In this document: in pieces, positions 1-6,936 of the stretch
How positions within the stretch are numbered: position 1 is the stretch's first letter
Layout: every line of letters starts with the position of its first letter
Origin: an uncultured Oscillospiraceae bacterium
GTDB lineage: Bacteria; Bacillota; Clostridia; Oscillospirales; Oscillospiraceae
Direction of reading: 5' to 3'
Length of the DNA: 17,040 nucleotides
Assembly (NCBI GenBank): GCA_944385195.1
Contig: CALWWH010000012.1
Location: forward strand, 1-17,040
Notes under the pieces: model-generated
Told to the model about the DNA's origin: nothing
Database searches by the model: none
What the model saw: only the letters and a program-made list of their open reading frames with translations
Made by a program: the position numbers and the translations under genes

Positions 1-518
1 ATGAAACGACAACGGTTCGCGACATTGGTCAGGCCTTGGGCATAACAGAACAGGCGGTATTTCAGCACTTTCCGACCAAGGAATCCATTTACGACCAGCT
101 GTTTGAAAAGTGGGCAGAGACGAAAAAGCAGGTGATTACCTACGACATTGTCGAGAACTCTGCCATCAAAACACTCTGGCAGCTATACGAGGATTTTCAA
201 ACCAATGCCTTCCGGGAAAAGCATCTCCATCCGGAACTGATGAACTGCATTTATCACCGCTACGGAATGGAAGATCGCATCCTCGAGGCCGAAAAAAATG
301 GCGCCGATCTGGTAAGTTGTACGATTTTGCCCATTGTGATCTACGGCCGCAGCAGCGGGGAAATTCGCATGGATGTTGCGCCCTATGAATTAGCATCTGC
401 TGTCTGGAGGTGGTTATATACTGCGGGTATCCGAAACGATCCGAAAAACAGTCACTTTGTAAATGTGCCTTTTGACCTCTGCATCGAACTGATCAGAAAT
501 AAGAATAAAACACAATGA
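1..518 (+). CDS. TetR/AcrR-family transcriptional regulator (5' end outside window)
   Basis: The reading frame is already open at base 3 and runs to a TGA at 516-518, giving 171 visible residues. The first visible residues form the second half of a TetR-type helix-turn-helix: VRDIGQALGITEQAVFQHF followed by PTKESIYDQLFEKW, the usual recognition helix and start of helix 4. Only about the first 20-25 residues are missing compared with a normal 190-200 aa TetR protein. A TTG at 36 could be read as a start, but it lies inside the helix-turn-helix and is surely not the true one. The C-terminal ligand-binding half (about residue 45 on) is mostly helical and gives no hint of ligand. Such proteins usually repress a neighbouring transport or detoxification gene; the gene just downstream here is a ruined esterase, so the original target may be lost (inference). 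Family call is secure; target and ligand unknown. Confidence 0.85.
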   Translation, partial: ETTTVRDIGQALGITEQAVFQHFPTKESIYDQLFEKWAETKKQVITYDIVENSAIKTLWQLYEDFQTNAFREKHLHPELMNCIYHRYGMEDRILEAEKNGADLVSCTILPIVIYGRSSGEIRMDVAPYELASAVWRWLYTAGIRNDPKNSHFVNVPFDLCIELIRNKNKTQ

Positions 519-521
519 GTT

Positions 522-555
522 CACAGGAGGCCGGACAACAGCTCGGTCTCCTGTG
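522..555 (+). terminator. Hairpin after tetR, possible intrinsic terminator
   Basis: CACAGGAGGCCG (522-533) pairs with CGGTCTCCTGTG (544-555) over 12 positions, one of them a G-U pair, around a 10-base loop. It begins four bases after the tetR stop codon. The downstream tail TCATTT is only weakly U-rich, so termination may be inefficient. It lies upstream of the ribosome site of the broken esterase and could also have been an mRNA structure in a former tetR-esterase transcript. Confidence 0.45.
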
Positions 556-578
556 TCATTTCCGGGAGGAAGCATATC

Positions 579-1020
579 ATGACATATCAAAAAACCATCC
601 GCGAGGCCGTCGTCGAGGGGCAAAGTTCGCGGTATTCGGGGCAGTAACCCCATCGTCACCGTCTTCAAAGGCAGTCCCTATGCAGCTTCTCTGCGGGCCC
701 GCTGCGCTGAAGGGCTCCCCAGCTGGTGATGCCCTAAAAGGGAATGCGTCTTTGCGCCGCGTACGGTGACATTGCAACCCAGGCCATCCCCACCGACGAA
801 CAGCTCTACGGACGAGCGTTCTTCCAAAATGAGGACTCCCGCCAAATTTGCTGAAGACCGGCTCCCGATCTTCTCTTGGGTCCACGGCGGCGGCTACTTC
901 GGCGGTGCTGGCTCAGAGCCCGAGTTCGACGGCGAGGGAATTAACCGTTGGGGCGTGATTTTGTCACGATCAACTGTTGCCTGGGTGCGCTGGGCCTTCT
1001 GTACTATCCCCCGTGCAAGA
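579..1020 (+). pseudogene. Type-B carboxylesterase (para-nitrobenzyl esterase family), frameshifted and truncated
   Basis: ATG at 579 follows a good ribosome site (GGGAGGA, 564-570) and starts MTYQKTIREAVVEG. The conserved esterase N-terminus then continues only by switching frames: VRGIRGSNPIVTVFKGSPYA at 625-684, running to a TGA at 727; then YGDIATQAIPTDEQLYGRAF from 762, running to a TGA at 852; then EDRLPIFSWVHGGGYFGG from 853, carrying the oxyanion-hole HGGG; then FVTINCCLGALGLLYYP in another frame near 960-1011. In intact relatives these pieces read G-x-VxxFKGIPYA, SEDCLYLN, LPVxVWIHGGG and VVTxNYRLGxLGF in one frame. The SEDCLYLN block is deleted, and everything after LGALGLL is missing, including the GESAGG nucleophile elbow, so roughly three quarters of the ~500-residue enzyme is gone. 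It cannot encode an active hydrolase. The neighbouring IS remnant suggests insertion and deletion as the cause of truncation (inference). Confidence 0.82.
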
Positions 1021-1029
1021 GAAGAGGCG

Positions 1030-1195
1030 ACCTCAAAGGCTGGACAAGATTTCACTGTCAAAATAATCCAGAAGGCGAAAGGGCTTGTTTTCTGTCAAGA
1101 ACAGGCGGCAAACCCTTTCGCCTGTTTCAGCAGACCGAAGAAGTTCTCTGCTGCCGCATTGTCCAGACCGTATTCCTTGTGTGGCGGCAAGCATA
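1030..1195 (-). mobile_element. Remnant of an IS3-family (IS150-like) transposase orfB end
   Basis: Read on the minus strand, about 1190 down to 1095 encodes KEYGLDNAAAENFFGLLKQ followed by AKGFAACS and a stop. This matches the C-terminal signature of IS3/IS150 OrfB integrase-type transposases (typically G-N-C-x-D-N-A-x-x-E-x-F-F-x-x-L-K), which contains the last catalytic Glu of the DDE triad. Beyond the stop, TCTTGTCCAGCCTTTGAGGT (down to about 1032) resembles the ...GTCCAACTTTTGGGG... ends common in this IS group (from memory, not searched). Upstream parts of the transposase, including the first two Asp residues, and the other IS end are absent, so this is a dead fragment. It abuts the truncated esterase on one side and the hppA promoter region on the other. 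Confidence 0.6.
1074..1122. repeat. Inverted repeat within the IS remnant
   Basis: GGCGAAAGGG (1074-1083) is exactly complementary to CCCTTTCGCC (1113-1122). Further partial pairing towards the centre (CTTG and CTGT against AACAG and CAAA) makes a long imperfect hairpin. On the minus strand it covers the last codons and stop of the transposase remnant and is followed by a T-containing stretch, so it may have been the element's own terminator (inference). Confidence 0.5.
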
Positions 1196-1237
1196 AATAT
1201 TTTTTCAATTTCTTGACGGTCATGATAAAAATACGGC

Positions 1238-1266
1238 TTGACATTGACGAAAAGGCATATTATATT
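1238..1266 (+). promoter_or_regulatory. Sigma-70/SigA-type promoter for hppA
   Basis: TTGACA at 1238-1243, an exact 17-base spacer, then TATATT at 1261-1266. The -35 is consensus and the -10 matches 5 of 6. Transcription would start near 1273, leaving a leader of about 45 bases that ends in the strong ribosome site AAAAAGGAGG (1301-1310), eight bases before the hppA ATG. The surroundings are distinctly A/T-rich compared with the coding DNA. Confidence 0.78.
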
Positions 1267-1318
1267 TATGGTAGTGTAGTTTCGTTTCACGCTCTGCCCT
1301 AAAAAGGAGGAATCGCAA

Positions 1319-3400
1319 ATGGAGCCAAGCCTTACCGCCATCTATTGTCTGTCATTTTTGACCGCAGTGGTTGCTTTCGCGTTTGCAGCATATCTGTATC
1401 TATGGGTCAAGAGACAGAAGACCGTCAATGAAACCATCCTCAATGTTTCCACTCTAATCAAGCAGGGCGCCAACACCTTCATGTCCCGTGAGTACAAGAT
1501 CCTGGCCCTCTTCGCCGCCGGGCTGGCAGTCATCATCTTCGTTCTCCTGCCCTCTCCCATCTGGAGCGGCGGCGGTATCGGCAATCATCTGGCCATGGCC
1601 ATCGCCTACATCGCCGGCACGGTTCTGTCGGCTGTCGCAGGCAAGATCGGTGTCCTGGTCGCCACACTGTCCAACGCCCGCACCGCCGAGGCCGCCGGCA
1701 AGGGCATCCGACCCGCGTTCCTGCTGGGCTTCCGCGGCGGCGCAGTCATGGGCTTGCTGGTGGTTGGCTGCTCCCTGTTCGGCGTCGCTGCCGTGCTTTG
1801 GATCGCCGGCGACGCCTCCATCCTGCTGGGCTTTTCTTTTGGGGCCAGCTCCCTGGCTCTATTTGCAAAGGCTGGCGGCGGCATTTTCACCAAAACTGCC
1901 GATGTCTCTGCGGACCTGACCGGTAAGGTTGAGCTGGGCATCCCCGAGGACGACCCCCGCAACCCGGCGGTCATCGCCGACAACGTCGGCGACAACGTCG
2001 GCGACGTGGCCGGCATGGGCGCGGACCTGTTCGACTCCAACGTCGCCGCCATGGCCTCCGCCCTGGTCATCGCCCAGTCCCTGGGCGGCGGGGTCAACAC
2101 CGCCATGGTGCTTGTCTACGCCATTCTGGGCCTGCTTGCCTCCATCATCGGCATCGCCACTGCCCGTCTGGGCAAGCGCGGCAATCCCACCCGGGCGCTC
2201 AACTCCTCTACTTACGCCACCACCGCCGTGTTTCTGGTTCTGACCGCGGCAGCTACCCTGCTGATCGACGGATTCTCCTGGCGCATCTGGGGCGCCTCCG
2301 CCACTGGCCTGTTCATCGGCGTCGTCATCGGTCTGACTACCGACTACTTCACCGACGACAACAAGCCCATCGTCCGCCGTGTCGCCCATGCCTCCGGCAC
2401 CGGTCCGGCCTTCACCATCCTCTCCGGCACCGCCTATGGCTTCATCTCCGCCCTGCCTGCCATGACCGGCATTGCCGCCTCCGCTCTGGTGGCCTATAAA
2501 CTCTGCGCCCCCATCGGAGACGGCTACGCCATCTTCGGTATCTCCATGGCCGCCGTCGGCATGCTGTCCATCGTCGGCATGATCATCTCCAACGACGCCT
2601 ACGGCCCCATTGTGGATAACGCCCGCGGCCTGGCCGAGATGGGCGGCCTCGGCGAGGACACCATCCGCATCGCCGACGAGTTGGACTCTGCCGGCAACAC
2701 TGTCAAGGCGGTTACCAAAGGCTTCTCCATCGGCGCGGCGGGCCTGACCGTCATCCCTCTGCTGGGCGCGTTCATGAGCGAGGTCAACGCCGCCATCACC
2801 AAGGCCGGCGGAACCGAGCTGGTGACAGGCTTTGACCTTATGAATCCCACCGTCTTCTTTGGCATTCTCATCGGTGCAGCCATCCCCGCCGTCTTCTCTG
2901 CCATGCTGATCCTTGGCGTGGACAAAAACGCGCAGCGCATGGTCGCCGAGATCCATCGCCAGTTCAACACCATCCTAGGCCTGCGGGAGGGCACTGCGAA
3001 GCCGGAGTATGACAAGTGCATCGACATTGCCACCACCGGCGCGCTGCGGGAGCTGTTGCCCGCCGGCGGCATGGTCATTCTTGTCACCGTCGTCGTCGGC
3101 TTCGTCGGCGGCCCCGCGGCCATCGGCGGCTTTTTGATGGGTAACATCGTCTCCGGCCTGCTGCTGAGCCTGTTTATGTCCAACGCGGGTGGCCTGTGGG
3201 ACAACTCCAAGAAGTATATTGAGGCCGGCAGCGAGGGCGACAAGGGCTCCGAGGCCCACAAGTCTGCCGTCATTGGCGACACCGTCGGCGACCCCTACAA
3301 AGACACCGCCGGCCCCTCCATCAACACCCAGATCACCGTCGTCTCCCTGGTCGCGTCCCTGCTGGCCCCCCTATTTGTGGCTTTCAGCTTCTTCGGATAA
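1319..3400 (+). CDS. hppA: Membrane-bound proton/sodium-translocating pyrophosphatase
   Basis: Integral membrane enzyme that hydrolyses pyrophosphate and pumps H+ and/or Na+ across the cytoplasmic membrane. The 693 residues fit the family (about 650-770) and contain many hydrophobic segments, from a first helix at about 5-30 to the C-terminal one. Active-site signatures are present: TADVSADLTGKVE at 193-205, IPEDDPRNP at 208-216, DNVGDNVGDVAG at 221-232, and near the C-terminus GDTVGDPYKDTAGPS. Lys463 in GNTVKAVTKG sits where K+-independent enzymes carry Lys (K+-dependent ones carry Ala). The ion-gate position, normally Glu in LFES or LFET, is Asp239 (LFDSNV). The canonical DVGADLVG is DVSADLTG here. 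The start is fixed by a strong AGGAGG eight bases upstream. It is a single-gene unit with its own promoter and terminator. Family call very secure; pumped ion cannot be settled from sequence. Confidence 0.96.
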   Translation: MEPSLTAIYCLSFLTAVVAFAFAAYLYLWVKRQKTVNETILNVSTLIKQGANTFMSREYKILALFAAGLAVIIFVLLPSPIWSGGGIGNHLAMAIAYIAGTVLSAVAGKIGVLVATLSNARTAEAAGKGIRPAFLLGFRGGAVMGLLVVGCSLFGVAAVLWIAGDASILLGFSFGASSLALFAKAGGGIFTKTADVSADLTGKVELGIPEDDPRNPAVIADNVGDNVGDVAGMGADLFDSNVAAMASALVIAQSLGGGVNTAMVLVYAILGLLASIIGIATARLGKRGNPTRALNSSTYATTAVFLVLTAAATLLIDGFSWRIWGASATGLFIGVVIGLTTDYFTDDNKPIVRRVAHASGTGPAFTILSGTAYGFISALPAMTGIAASALVAYKLCAPIGDGYAIFGISMAAVGMLSIVGMIISNDAYGPIVDNARGLAEMGGLGEDTIRIADELDSAGNTVKAVTKGFSIGAAGLTVIPLLGAFMSEVNAAITKAGGTELVTGFDLMNPTVFFGILIGAAIPAVFSAMLILGVDKNAQRMVAEIHRQFNTILGLREGTAKPEYDKCIDIATTGALRELLPAGGMVILVTVVVGFVGGPAAIGGFLMGNIVSGLLLSLFMSNAGGLWDNSKKYIEAGSEGDKGSEAHKSAVIGDTVGDPYKDTAGPSINTQITVVSLVASLLAPLFVAFSFFG

Positions 3401-3402
3401 GG

Positions 3403-3436
3403 AAAAAACCCTTCAGCAGCTGCTGAAGGGTTTTTT
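3403..3436. terminator. Perfect palindromic, probably bidirectional terminator
   Basis: AAAAAACCCTTCAGCAG followed directly by its exact reverse complement forms a 34-bp perfect palindrome, with six A on one side and six T on the other. It begins two bases after the hppA stop and lies 28 bases beyond the stop of the convergent UroD-like gene (TAA at 3465-3467, minus strand). On either strand the transcript gives a GC-containing stem followed by a U6 tract, so one element can end both converging units. Confidence 0.9.
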
Positions 3437-3464
3437 ATGCCTTTTTATGCCTTTTTCTCGGGAT

Positions 3465-4451
3465 TTAAAACAATAGTTTGCTCATCCGATCCACATTTTC
3501 GCTCACGCACTCGTATACGCCCGGGAAAACGCTGCCGGCCAGGCCGGCGGTCATGCAGGGGATGAAATAGCGGGTGCCGCAGGCGCGGCAGATGCGTTCA
3601 ACCTCGCCGCTGATCAGCTCCGGGGTCCAGTCCTCGACGTCAAGCTTGCCGTTGTTGAGGCCGCCCATCAGGGTCAGCTTCGGGCCATACTGCGCCAGGA
3701 GCTTTGGCAGGTCGTTGGTGTCCACCGGACCCTGCCAGACATCGATACCCATGTCGATCATGGTCGGGACGAGGTTGGCGCTGTAGGAATCGTTGTGGTG
3801 ACACACAACCTCGACGCCATTGGCCTTGAAAAAGCCGTAGACCTTCTGGTAGGGCTTCAGGAAGAAGTCCCGGAACATCTCCGGGGACAGGAAGCTGCTG
3901 ATGTGGCTGCCCCAGTCGTCGTGGTGGAAGACGGCGTCGGGGTGCAGGTGCTCGACGATCTGCTCCGCCGCACGAACCTCGAAGTCGGCCAGGAAATCGA
4001 TTAGATCCTGCATGGCCTCAGGCTCTTCGTAGTAGCTCACCAGCGCGTCCTCCATGCCCATGAGGTAGTGGACCTGCTCAAAGATGCCGGGCGCCATAAA
4101 GACGGCGGCCAACTGCTGGCTGCGATCGATGGCGGCATTTGTGGCTTTGGCGCGCTCCCAGGCACTCTCCGGCAGCTGTGTGGGCGGGGCCTTGACCACG
4201 TCCCGCCACTGGGTGATGTCCTTGAGGACCTTGTGGGCCTCATCGTGGACGGGAAAAGCTGCGGGCGTTCCGACTGGATAGCGCATGGTGACGCCCCAGG
4301 GATTGACGATCTCGTCGCCGGGCTTCATAATGCCGGCGCCGCTGCCGCCGATAGGCTGCATGATCATCCCCAGCGCTTCGTACTGGTTTACATAGCGGTC
4401 AGGGGACCCGCCGCGGATGGTTTCAAGGAAATTTTCACGGGGAGTGAGCAT
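3465..4451 (-). CDS. Uroporphyrinogen decarboxylase-family protein (distal paralogue)
   Basis: A 328-residue member of the UroD/MtaA-CmuA superfamily of TIM-barrel enzymes, which contains true uroporphyrinogen decarboxylases and corrinoid or coenzyme-M methyltransferases. Visible family landmarks: MLTPRENFLETIRGGSPDRY at the N-terminus, FHHDDWGSHISSFLSPEMF at about 175-193, HHNDSYSANLVP at about 218-229, MGIDVWQG, and LMGGLNNGK. The HSCG motif that supplies zinc ligands in the methyltransferase branch reads HHND here, although a late Cys (RYFIPC) remains. ATG at 4451 was chosen because AAGGAGG lies nine bases upstream; the longer frame to 4511 adds residues unlike the family. That ribosome site overlaps the stop codon of the preceding paralogue (4466-4468), indicating coupled translation. 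Hand alignment with the neighbour gives about 65% identity without gaps. No corrinoid protein or haem gene is in the window, so substrate is unknown; hemE activity is unlikely. Confidence 0.85.
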   Translation of the reverse strand: MLTPRENFLETIRGGSPDRYVNQYEALGMIMQPIGGSGAGIMKPGDEIVNPWGVTMRYPVGTPAAFPVHDEAHKVLKDITQWRDVVKAPPTQLPESAWERAKATNAAIDRSQQLAAVFMAPGIFEQVHYLMGMEDALVSYYEEPEAMQDLIDFLADFEVRAAEQIVEHLHPDAVFHHDDWGSHISSFLSPEMFRDFFLKPYQKVYGFFKANGVEVVCHHNDSYSANLVPTMIDMGIDVWQGPVDTNDLPKLLAQYGPKLTLMGGLNNGKLDVEDWTPELISGEVERICRACGTRYFIPCMTAGLAGSVFPGVYECVSENVDRMSKLLF

Positions 4452-4465
4452 GTTCCATCGCCTCC

Positions 4466-5452
4466 TTAAAACATGATCTTGCTCATGCGGTCGATTTGCT
4501 CGCTGGCACACTCGTACACGCCAGGGAAGGTGGACACGCCCATGCCCTGGGTCAGGCAGGGGATGAAATAGCGGGTACCGTTGGCGCGGCAGACACGCTC
4601 GACCTCGGCCGCGACGGACTCCGGCGTCCAGTCAGGGGTGTCGATCTTGCCGTTGTTGAGGCCGCCCATGATGGTGATCTTACCGCCGTACTGCTGGAGG
4701 AGGGCGGGTATATTGTTGGTGTCGACAGCGCCCTGCCAGACATCGATGCCCATCTCAATCATCTCCGGGACGAGGTTGGCGCTGTAGGCGTCGTTGTGGT
4801 GGATGATGTACTTCACGCCATTGGCCTTGTAATAGCCGTAGATCTTTTTATACGGCTCCAAGAAAAACTCGTCGAACATCTCCGGAGACATGAAGCTAGA
4901 CTGATGGGAGCCCCAGTCATCGTGGTGGAAGATGGCGTCGGGGTGGACATGCTTGACGATCTGCTCGGCCGTGCGCATTTCGAAGTCAGTGATGTAGTCG
5001 ATCAGCTCATGCATGGCCTCAGGCTCCTCATAGAGGGCAATCATGGCGTCCTCCATGCCCATCAGGTAGTGGACAGTCTCGAAAATGCCAGGGGCGATCA
5101 TGACCGTCAACAGCTGCTGGTCCCGGTCGACGCCGGCCATCATGCCCCGGGTAAAGTCCCAGGCGGCGTCGGGCAGGTCGGTCGCGGGGGCGTGGACGTA
5201 CTTTTTCCACTCAGTGATGTCCTTGAGGACCTTGTGCTCATCGTCGAGCATGGGGAAGGGGCCGGGGGTGCCCTCCTGGAACATGAGCGTGACGCCCCAT
5301 TCGTTCTTCAGGGCAACGCCCGGGCGGAGCTTACCGTAGGCGTCGCCGCCGATGGGCATCATGACGATGCCCATGTACTCGTACTGGTTGACGTAGCGGT
5401 CGGGTTTGCCTCCGGTGACGGTTTCGATGAAATTTTGGCGGGGAGTGAGCAT
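4466..5452 (-). CDS. Uroporphyrinogen decarboxylase-family protein (proximal paralogue)
   Basis: First gene of the tandem pair, also 328 residues. It begins MLTPRQNFIETVTGGKPDRY and carries FHHDDWGSHQSSFMSPEMF, HHNDAYSANLVP, MGIDVWQGAVDTNN and IMGGLNNGK, each aligned without gaps to the second copy. The ATG at 5452 follows AGGAGG with seven bases between; an in-frame ATG at 5479 lies upstream of that site and is rejected. Conservation is strongest around the barrel active site (about 170-275) and weakest at about 40-60 and 100-115, a pattern expected for paralogues sharing chemistry but differing in substrate or partner (inference). It follows mnmE by 60 bases on the same strand with no convincing terminator or promoter between, so it may be read through from mnmE. 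Function unknown; methyl transfer to or from a small molecule is a reasonable guess from the family. Confidence 0.85.
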   Translation of the reverse strand: MLTPRQNFIETVTGGKPDRYVNQYEYMGIVMMPIGGDAYGKLRPGVALKNEWGVTLMFQEGTPGPFPMLDDEHKVLKDITEWKKYVHAPATDLPDAAWDFTRGMMAGVDRDQQLLTVMIAPGIFETVHYLMGMEDAMIALYEEPEAMHELIDYITDFEMRTAEQIVKHVHPDAIFHHDDWGSHQSSFMSPEMFDEFFLEPYKKIYGYYKANGVKYIIHHNDAYSANLVPEMIEMGIDVWQGAVDTNNIPALLQQYGGKITIMGGLNNGKIDTPDWTPESVAAEVERVCRANGTRYFIPCLTQGMGVSTFPGVYECASEQIDRMSKIMF

Positions 5453-5512
5453 GGCAATTCCTCCTAAATAAAAGTACATAGTTTTTTACGTCTGCGGTAC
5501 AAAAAACTTTGA

Positions 5513-6865
5513 CTATTTTCCCACGCAGAAGCGGCTGAAGATCCGGCTGACGACCTCCTCACGGAGAGACCTGCCAGTCAGCTGGCCCAGGGCATCGATG
5601 GCCGCCTCGACGTCGGTGAGCACCGCATCGGGGGTCAGGCCCTCCCCCAGGGCCTCCTCGGCCCGGTGCAGGGCATCAATGGCTCTGGCTACGGCGTCAG
5701 CCTGGCGGGCGTTGGTGAGCACGGCGCCATCCCAGGGGGCGTCCACCTCACCCACCAGGGCAGTGATGGCCTGTTGCAGGTCCTGCACGCCTTCGCCGGT
5801 CTTGGCGCACAGGCAGATGGCGCCCGCCGGCGGCACCTGCCGGCGCGGCAGGTCGCATTTGTTGCCGATGATCAGGCAGTGGGGGGCTTTGCGCGCCAGC
5901 TGCATGGCGCGCTCGTCCTCTTCGCTGCGGGGGCGGCTCAGGTCGAGGATGCACAGGGCCAGCTCGGCCTCCTGGGCGGCGGACTCGGTGCGGGCCACGC
6001 CCAGGGCCTCCACCTCGTCGGCGGTCTGCCGCAGGCCGGCGGTGTCGATGAGCCGCAGCAGGGTCCCGCCCACGCGGACCCGCTCCTCCACCGTGTCGCG
6101 GGTTGTGCCCGGGACGGCGGTGACGATGGCGCGGTCGTAGCCTGCCAGGGCGTTGAGGAGGCTGGACTTGCCCACGTTGGGCTGGCCCAGCAGCACCGTG
6201 GCCAGCCCGCTGCGGGCGATGCGGCCGCGGCGGAAGCTGTCGTGCAGGCGCTGCAGTTGCGCCTGGGCAGAGCGCAGGGTGTGCAGATAATCCTCCAGCT
6301 GGAAGGGGTCGATGTCCTCGTCGGGGTAGTCCAGCACCGCGTGGAAATGGGCCAGGATATCGATCAGCTGGTCGTGGATGGCCTCGGCGCGGGCGCGGAT
6401 GGCGCCGCCCAGCTGGCCGGCGGCGTTGGCCGCCAGCTCGGCGGTATCCGCCTCAATGAGGTCAATGACCGCCTCGGCCTGGCTCAGGTCCATGCGCCCG
6501 TTGAGGAAGGCACGTTTGGTAAACTCGCCGGGGCCGGCCTGCCTTGCCCCGGCGGCGAAGAGGGACTCCAGTCCCGCCGCCAGCAGGGCCGCGCCGCCGT
6601 GGCATTGCAGCTCGGCGGTGTCCTCGCCGGTGTAGCTGTGGGGCCCGTGGGAGACCGTGGCCATGCACCAGTCGATGATCCTTCCCTGAGAGTCCTTCAG
6701 GCTGCCATAGACCAGCCTGCGGTCCGGGTAGGCGGACAGGGGCTTGCCGGAGGCGGGGGTAAACACCCGCCCCACCGCTTCGCAGGCGCCGGGCCCGGAC
6801 AGGCGCAGGATTCCAATGGCGGAAGCCGCCCGCGCAGTGGCCACGGCGGCGATGAGATCTGACAT
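5513..6865 (-). CDS. mnmE: tRNA uridine-34 5-carboxymethylaminomethyl modification GTPase MnmE
   Basis: A 450-residue protein of standard MnmE length. Together with MnmG it installs the cmnm5 group on the wobble uridine of certain tRNAs. The N-terminal tetrahydrofolate-binding domain starts IAAVATARAASAIGILRLSG and includes GPGEFTKRAFLNGRMDLSQA at 111-130. The inserted G domain has GQPNVGKS at 227-234 (P-loop), TTRD at 254-257, DTAG at 274-277 and NKCD. The protein ends FCVGK, the C-terminal motif with the catalytic-site Cys typical of MnmE. A SigA-type promoter lies 41 bases upstream. In many Firmicutes mnmE sits with rnpA, yidC, jag and mnmG near the origin; here those partners are absent from the flanks. 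Confidence 0.96.
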   Translation of the reverse strand: MSDLIAAVATARAASAIGILRLSGPGACEAVGRVFTPASGKPLSAYPDRRLVYGSLKDSQGRIIDWCMATVSHGPHSYTGEDTAELQCHGGAALLAAGLESLFAAGARQAGPGEFTKRAFLNGRMDLSQAEAVIDLIEADTAELAANAAGQLGGAIRARAEAIHDQLIDILAHFHAVLDYPDEDIDPFQLEDYLHTLRSAQAQLQRLHDSFRRGRIARSGLATVLLGQPNVGKSSLLNALAGYDRAIVTAVPGTTRDTVEERVRVGGTLLRLIDTAGLRQTADEVEALGVARTESAAQEAELALCILDLSRPRSEEDERAMQLARKAPHCLIIGNKCDLPRRQVPPAGAICLCAKTGEGVQDLQQAITALVGEVDAPWDGAVLTNARQADAVARAIDALHRAEEALGEGLTPDAVLTDVEAAIDALGQLTGRSLREEVVSRIFSRFCVGK

Positions 6866-6905
6866 TGCTGCCGCCTTCTTTCTTGAGCATCACATTATCA
6901 TGTCT

Positions 6906-6934
6906 ATCATACCACACAAGCGGCCCAATGGCAA
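6906..6934 (-). promoter_or_regulatory. SigA-type promoter for mnmE
   Basis: On the minus strand TTGCCA (6934-6929), 17 bases, then TATGAT (6911-6906), preceded by TGG, an extended -10 (TGn). The -35 and -10 each match 5 of 6. It lies between the terminator of the upstream operon and the mnmE ATG at 6865, so mnmE starts a new transcription unit. Confidence 0.75.
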
Positions 6935-6936
6935 TC

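Noticed and set aside
1859..2956. A 365-codon minus-strand frame opposite hppA
   Set aside because: Asp/Gly/His-rich shadow of the pyrophosphatase frame with no family features.
3437..3456. Direct repeat ATGCCTTTTT x2 after the hppA terminator
   Set aside because: Only two short copies in a T-rich tail; no evidence for a functional repeat.
4452..4511. Longer start for the distal UroD-like gene
   Set aside because: The extra 20 residues overlap the preceding gene and have no counterpart in the paralogue; the ATG at 4451 has an ideal ribosome site.
4496..5467. A 323-codon plus-strand frame opposite the proximal UroD-like gene
   Set aside because: Antisense shadow; no ribosome site and no domain, while the minus-strand protein is conserved with its paralogue.
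5480..5508. Inverted repeat AGTTTTTT/AAAAAACT between mnmE and the UroD pair as terminator or promoter
   Set aside because: The stem is A/T only with a long loop, and no U-run follows a GC stem on the minus strand. A TTGTAC/TATGTA pair there is too poor a promoter match to call.
5666..6862. A 398-codon plus-strand frame opposite mnmE
   Set aside because: Antisense shadow of a clear MnmE; low-complexity translation.
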